Of a stretch of DNA of 64,000 nt, positions 59,987-64,000 are shown one piece after another. Within the stretch, counting starts at the first letter, position 1; each line of letters starts with the position of its first letter. Both the position numbers and the translations under genes were made by a program. Source of the DNA: Sphaerisporangium flaviroseum (GTDB lineage Bacteria > Actinomycetota > Actinomycetes > Streptosporangiales > Streptosporangiaceae); contig NZ_BAAAZR010000004.1 in NCBI RefSeq assembly GCF_039537005.1, forward strand, positions 124,001 to 188,000, read 5' to 3'. Below the pieces are notes generated by a model. The model searched no databases and was not told where the DNA came from. It worked only from the letters and a program-made list of their open reading frames with translations.

Positions 59987-61160
59987 TCGCGTCGATGGAG
60001 GCGTCGACCACCTCGGGGGCCAGGACGTTGTCGATGACCATGAGCGCGCAGCCGGTGATGCCCGCCCCGGCCCCGAGCCGGCTGCGCTCGATGCGCAGGC
60101 TCCGGGTGGAAAGCGCCGTCGAGCGCCGGTAGACCACCTCGCGCACCCCGGACACCAGCGGCTGGAAGTTCTCGGCGACGTCGCCGCCGAGCACCACCAC
60201 GGCCGGGTTGAGCAGGTTGACCGCGCTGGCGATCACCTCGCCGAGCAGCCGGCCGGCCCTGCGCACGACGGTCATCGTCTCGGCGTCGCCCGCGCGCACC
60301 AGCGTGACGACGTCGGACAGCGAGTGGACCTCGCGCCCCCGGGCCCGCAGGTCGCGCAGGATGGCGGTCCCGCTGGCCACCGAGTCGACGCAGTCGATGT
60401 TGCCGCACCGGCACAGCACTCCCCCGCCGTCGCGGACCGGGATGTGGCCGATCTCGCCGGCCGCGCCCAGCGCTCCGCGCAGGATCTCGCCCCCGGCGAT
60501 CACCCCGGCGCCGATGCGTGTCGACACCTTCACGAACAGCAGGTCGGCCACCTCGCGGGCGTACGCCGCGCGGTACTCCCCCATCGCGATGACGTTGACG
60601 TCGTTGTCCACGAAGATGGGCACCGGGTAGCGCGCCGAGATGAGCGGCGGGATCTCCACCCCGGTCCAGCTCGCCATCACGCGAGCGCTCTCGGTGCGCC
60701 CGGCCGCGAACTCGACGGTGGCGGGAACGCCCAGGCCGACCCCCCGGACCTGCGGCATCGGCCGGTCCGCCAGCAGGTCGGCCCAGACGTCCATCAGCAG
60801 CGGCAGCACCACGCCCGGACCGCTCTCGACGTCGATCTCCAGGTCGGTGCGGGCCAGCTCGAACCCGGCGAGGTCGCACAGGGCGATCTGCGTACGGCTG
60901 GCGCCCAGTGACGCGACCAGGACGACGCCTCCGGCGGCGTTGAAGGCGAGCCGGGCGGGAGGGCGCCCGCCGGTGGAGGGCCCCTCGGTGTCCTCCACCA
61001 CCAGGCCACGCTCCAGCAGGCCCGCCACCCGCAGCGCCACGGCGGGACGCGAGAGGCCGGTCACCCTGCCGATCTCGGCCCGCGTGACCGCCTCACCGGT
61101 GCGTATGAGATGCAGGACCTCACCGCTGGTGGCGAGCGCGGAAGCTGATCGTCGACCCAT
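59904..61160 (-). CDS. ROK family transcriptional regulator
   Basis: About 418 residues. The N-terminal winged helix (EAVTRAEIGRVTGLSRPAVA) is followed by a ROK sugar-kinase-like domain (VGLGVPATVEF, PIFVDNDVNVIAMGEYR, GAAGEIGHIPV) and the zinc site CRCGNIDC. It lies upstream of and divergent from zwf, separated by about 140 bases, so it probably controls glucose 6-phosphate oxidation in response to a sugar or sugar phosphate. ATG 61160 is used; GTG 61178 (AGAGGT just before) is an alternative. The last 30 residues (about 59904-59986) are antisense to the HugZ-like gene. Confidence 0.85.
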   Translation of the reverse strand: MGRRSASALATSGEVLHLIRTGEAVTRAEIGRVTGLSRPAVALRVAGLLERGLVVEDTEGPSTGGRPPARLAFNAAGGVVLVASLGASRTQIALCDLAGFELARTDLEIDVESGPGVVLPLLMDVWADLLADRPMPQVRGVGLGVPATVEFAAGRTESARVMASWTGVEIPPLISARYPVPIFVDNDVNVIAMGEYRAAYAREVADLLFVKVSTRIGAGVIAGGEILRGALGAAGEIGHIPVRDGGGVLCRCGNIDCVDSVASGTAILRDLRARGREVHSLSDVVTLVRAGDAETMTVVRRAGRLLGEVIASAVNLLNPAVVVLGGDVAENFQPLVSGVREVVYRRSTALSTRSLRIERSRLGAGAGITGCALMVIDNVLAPEVVDASIDAISGGTAGSSGPAPRPADRRPVTARASG

Positions 61161-61301
61161 TGACCAAGTCAACCACACCTCTTTTGTAATCTGAAGTTCC
61201 TAAGTTCATCATCTCAAATATCAAAACTGCGGTTGTGTGGAACCTAAGACCGGGCTAGTGTCCGGCCTGTCCTACTTGGTAGATCTACGGAGCTTTCCCC
61301 C

Positions 61302-62885
61302 GTGCCTCAGCCCGCGACCACGACCGCGTTCGCGCCACCGCCCCTGCCCATGCCGCCCGCCCCCGCGTCCTCGGCGCCGGGCGCCGCGCCCGTCTCTTCC
61401 GCGGCATCCGTGCACCCCACCGCGCACGTCGCCGACCTGGTCGTGTTCGGGGGCACCGGCGACCTCTCGATGCGGAAACTGCTCCCGGCCCTCTTTCACA
61501 GCGACCGCGACGGCCGGCTCGCGCCGCAGACGCGCGTCATCGCCATGTCCCGCGGCGGGCTCACCGACGCCGACTTCCGCGGCAAGGTCGAGGCCGAGGT
61601 ACGGCCGCGCCTGCACTCCGGCGACGACGAGGGCTGGGCCCGGTTCCTCGGGCGGCTGCACCACGTCTCGGTCGACGTCGGCGGACCGGATCACGCCGGA
61701 TGGCGCGCGCTCACCCACCTGCTCGCCGGCCGGGAGAACATCGACAGGGTCTTCTACCTGGCCAGCCCGCCGATGACGTTCGGCCCCTTCTGCAGGGGCG
61801 TGCAGGAGGCCGGGCTGGCCACCCCCCGCTCACGGGTGGTGCTGGAGAAGCCGCTCGGCCGCGACCTCGCGGGCGCTCGGCGCATCAACGACGAGGTCGG
61901 CGCCATCTTCGAGGAGCGCCAGATCTTCCGCATCGACCACTACCTGGGCAAGGAGACCGTCCAGAACCTGCTGGTCCTGCGTTTCGCCAACGCGTTCCTC
62001 GAACCGGTCTGGAACTCCCTGTGGATCGACCACGTGCAGATCACGGCGGCCGAGTCCGTCGGCACGCCGGGGCGGCGGGGGTACTACGACCAGGCGGGCG
62101 CGCTGCGGGACATGGTGCAGAACCACCTGCTCCAGCTGCTCTGCCTGGTCGCGATGGAGCCGCCGTCGCGCAACGACCGCGAGTCCATCCGCGACGAGAA
62201 GCTGAAGGTCCTGCAGTCGCTGCGGCAGATCGCCGGCACCGAGGCCGACCGGTTCACCGTGCGCGGGCAGTACGTCTCCGGGGAGGTGGACGGGCGGGCC
62301 GTGCCCGGCTACCTCGACGAACCCGACCACACCGCCCCGACCGTCGCCTCGCACCGCGTGGAGACCTTCACCGCGATCCGCGCCGAGGTGAAGAACTGGC
62401 GCTGGGCCGGGGTGCCGTTCTACCTGCGCACCGGCAAGCGCATGCCCCACCGCCGCTCGGAGATCGTGGTCCAGTTCAAGGAGGTGCCCCACTCGATCTT
62501 CCCGGGGGGCGGCCCCAACCGGCTGGTGCTGCGGCTCGGCCCGAGCGAGGGCATCCACCTGCACATCATGGCCAAGGAGCCGGGCGCCGGCGAGGTGGTC
62601 CCCCGTCCCGTCCCGCTCAGCCTCAGCTTCGCCGACACCTTCCGCGCCCGCGTGCCGGAGGCGTACGAGCGGCTGCTCATGGACGTGCTCTCGGGCAATC
62701 CCACGCTGTTCATGCGGCGTGACGAGGTCGAGGCCGCCTGGAGCTGGATCGACCCGATCATCGCCACCTGGGAGTCGGGCGGATCGCCTCCCGAACCCTA
62801 CGCCGCCGGGACGCCCGGCCCGGCCGCCGCCCGTGAACTGCTCGGCCGCAGCGGCCGCGCCTGGTACGAGGAGGACCTGCCGTGA
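61302..62885 (+). CDS. zwf: Glucose-6-phosphate 1-dehydrogenase
   Basis: A 527-residue enzyme oxidising glucose 6-phosphate to 6-phosphogluconolactone with NAD(P)+. A Pro/Ala/Ser-rich N-terminal extension of about 45 residues precedes the nucleotide-binding FGGTGDLSMRKLLPALF. The active-site RIDHYLGKETVQNLL carries the catalytic His. EKPLGRDL and FYLRTGKRMPHR are also conserved. The start is GTG 61302 with GGAG ten bases upstream. The next gene overlaps by four bases. Together they make the first steps of the Entner-Doudoroff pathway. Confidence 0.95.
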   Translation: MPQPATTTAFAPPPLPMPPAPASSAPGAAPVSSAASVHPTAHVADLVVFGGTGDLSMRKLLPALFHSDRDGRLAPQTRVIAMSRGGLTDADFRGKVEAEVRPRLHSGDDEGWARFLGRLHHVSVDVGGPDHAGWRALTHLLAGRENIDRVFYLASPPMTFGPFCRGVQEAGLATPRSRVVLEKPLGRDLAGARRINDEVGAIFEERQIFRIDHYLGKETVQNLLVLRFANAFLEPVWNSLWIDHVQITAAESVGTPGRRGYYDQAGALRDMVQNHLLQLLCLVAMEPPSRNDRESIRDEKLKVLQSLRQIAGTEADRFTVRGQYVSGEVDGRAVPGYLDEPDHTAPTVASHRVETFTAIRAEVKNWRWAGVPFYLRTGKRMPHRRSEIVVQFKEVPHSIFPGGGPNRLVLRLGPSEGIHLHIMAKEPGAGEVVPRPVPLSLSFADTFRARVPEAYERLLMDVLSGNPTLFMRRDEVEAAWSWIDPIIATWESGGSPPEPYAAGTPGPAAARELLGRSGRAWYEEDLP

Positions 62886-64000
62886 ACCGCACCGTCCAGG
62901 AGGTCACCGAGCGCCTCAGCGAGCGGAGCCTGCGCAGCCGTACGGCCTACCTGGCGCGTACCGGCGCCGCCGCGCGCGAGGCCAGGGAACGCGGGCCCGC
63001 TCGGGCGAGCCTTGGCTGCGCCAACCTCGCCCACGGCATCGCCGCCTGCTCACCGGGCGACAAGCTCGCCCTGCGCGGGAACGAGCGGCCCGGTGTCGCG
63101 ATCGTGTCGGCCTACAACGACATGCTGTCGGCCCACCAGCCGTACGAGACCTACCCGGCCGTCCTGAAGGAGGCCGTGCGTGAGGCGGGGGGCGTCGCGC
63201 AGTTCGCCGGCGGGGTGCCCGCGATGTGCGACGGCATCACGCAGGGCCGCGCGGGGATGGAGCTGTCGCTCTACAGCCGCGAGGTCATCGCGATGGCCAC
63301 GGCGATCGCCCTTTCGCACGACATGTTCGACGGCTCGCTGCTGCTCGGCGTCTGCGACAAGATCGTTCCGGGCCTGCTGATCGGCGCCCTGCACTTCGGG
63401 CACCTGCCCGCGATCTTCGTGCCCGCCGGGCCGATGCCCTCCGGTCTGCCCAACAAGGTGAAGGCGCGTACCCGGCAGCTCTTCGCCGAAGGCAAGATCG
63501 GCCGGGGCGCGATGCTGGACGCGGAGGCCAAGTCCTACCACTCCCCCGGCACCTGCACCTTCTACGGCACCGCCAACTCCAACCAGGTGCTCATGGAGGT
63601 CATGGGCCTGCACCTGCCGGGTGCGACGTTCGTCAACCCCGGCACCGAGCTGCGGGACGGGCTCACCCGCGCCGCGGCCGGCCGCGTCGTGCGGATCACC
63701 GCCCACGGTGACGAGTACACCCCGGTGGCCGAGGTCGTCGATGAGAAGGCGCTGGTGAACGCCGCCGTCACGCTGCTCGCGACCGGCGGCTCCACCAACC
63801 ACACCATGCACCTGGTCGCCATCGCCGCCGCGGCCGGCATCGAGCTGCTGTGGGACGACCTGGCCGCGCTGTCGGCGGTCGTCCCCCTGCTGACCCGGAT
63901 GTACCCCAACGGCCAGGCGGACGTGAACCACTTCCAGGCGGCGGGCGGCATGCAGGCGCTGATCGGCGACCTGCTCGACACCGGGCTGCTCCACGAGGAC
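62882..64000 (+). CDS. edd: 6-phosphogluconate dehydratase, N-terminal part
   Basis: The gene runs off the window; 373 codons are visible from GTG 62882, which overlaps the zwf stop (GTGA). It belongs to the IlvD/Edd dehydratase family. Motifs include SAYNDMLSAHQPYETYP, GGVPAMCDGITQGRAGME, FDGSLLLGVCDKIVPGLLIG and SPGTCTFYGTANSNQVLMEV; the cysteines of these bind the [4Fe-4S] cluster. SYHSPGTC and GELREG-like GTELRDGLTR mark the Edd rather than IlvD branch. It converts 6-phosphogluconate to KDPG. An aldolase gene (eda) is expected just downstream. Confidence 0.95.
   Translation, partial: MNRTVQEVTERLSERSLRSRTAYLARTGAAAREARERGPARASLGCANLAHGIAACSPGDKLALRGNERPGVAIVSAYNDMLSAHQPYETYPAVLKEAVREAGGVAQFAGGVPAMCDGITQGRAGMELSLYSREVIAMATAIALSHDMFDGSLLLGVCDKIVPGLLIGALHFGHLPAIFVPAGPMPSGLPNKVKARTRQLFAEGKIGRGAMLDAEAKSYHSPGTCTFYGTANSNQVLMEVMGLHLPGATFVNPGTELRDGLTRAAAGRVVRITAHGDEYTPVAEVVDEKALVNAAVTLLATGGSTNHTMHLVAIAAAAGIELLWDDLAALSAVVPLLTRMYPNGQADVNHFQAAGGMQALIGDLLDTGLLHED

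Overview
The window is high-GC DNA with GTG starts, Shine-Dalgarno-led genes and gene families typical of mycelial actinobacteria: a FolP2-type dihydropteroate synthase homologue, an F420-type deazaflavin oxidoreductase, LCP proteins and a DtxR/IdeR-type iron box. It looks like chromosome from a Streptosporangiales-like soil organism (genus not determinable). One 5-base N gap lies at 3257-3261. No rRNA, tRNA or CRISPR array was seen.

Layout. 1-6.6 kb: an ABC-2 exporter pair (first gene cut by the window edge), two small membrane proteins, a YcnI copper protein, and a LolA-like protein/ATPase/permease operon. The operon is divergent from an OmpR-type response regulator and its kinase (6.8-8.8 kb), with a shared intergenic region full of TCTCAG half-sites. 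8.9-15.9 kb: a sphingosine-phosphate-lyase-like PLP enzyme, folP2-type gene, LysR regulator, a membrane zinc peptidase and an LCP protein. 15.9-18.4 kb: a decayed IS30 composite carrying a PadR regulator and a membrane protein. 18.4-22.3 kb: a membrane-embedded spermidine-synthase-like protein, and a subtilase followed by a small protein that resembles a subtilase pro-domain.

22.5-44.3 kb: a polysaccharide-utilisation locus. A LacI regulator and a 14-bp palindrome precede an importer operon (GH29-like, solute-binding lipoprotein, two permeases, GH36; no ATPase). Facing it are secreted enzymes: GH27, GH29-like, three GH28, a jelly-roll lyase-like protein, a PQQ-type sugar dehydrogenase and, on the other strand, GH105. 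Two types of carbohydrate-binding module recur through these proteins. The set fits pectic polysaccharide: secreted GH28/lyase/GH105 enzymes cut the backbone, galactosidases and fucosidase-like enzymes trim side chains, and the importer feeds oligosaccharides to cytoplasmic GH36 and GH29-like enzymes.

44.6-55.5 kb: an orphan NarL-type sensor kinase with a leader ORF. It is followed by a 1938-residue secreted multidomain protein ending in a DNA/RNA non-specific endonuclease domain. A SUKH (SMI1/KNR4) immunity-type gene overlaps its 3' end, so this is a strong candidate polymorphic toxin-immunity pair. A secreted protein with GxDxY repeats follows.

55.7-58.6 kb: gene debris and a dispersed intergenic repeat around an F420-type oxidoreductase, then a one-domain voltage-gated cation channel whose filter (TGDGWSE) resembles calcium channels. 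58.6-64 kb: rpsD, an iron-box divergent promoter, a HugZ/DUF2470-type protein, a ROK regulator, and a zwf-edd operon feeding the Entner-Doudoroff pathway (edd runs off the window).
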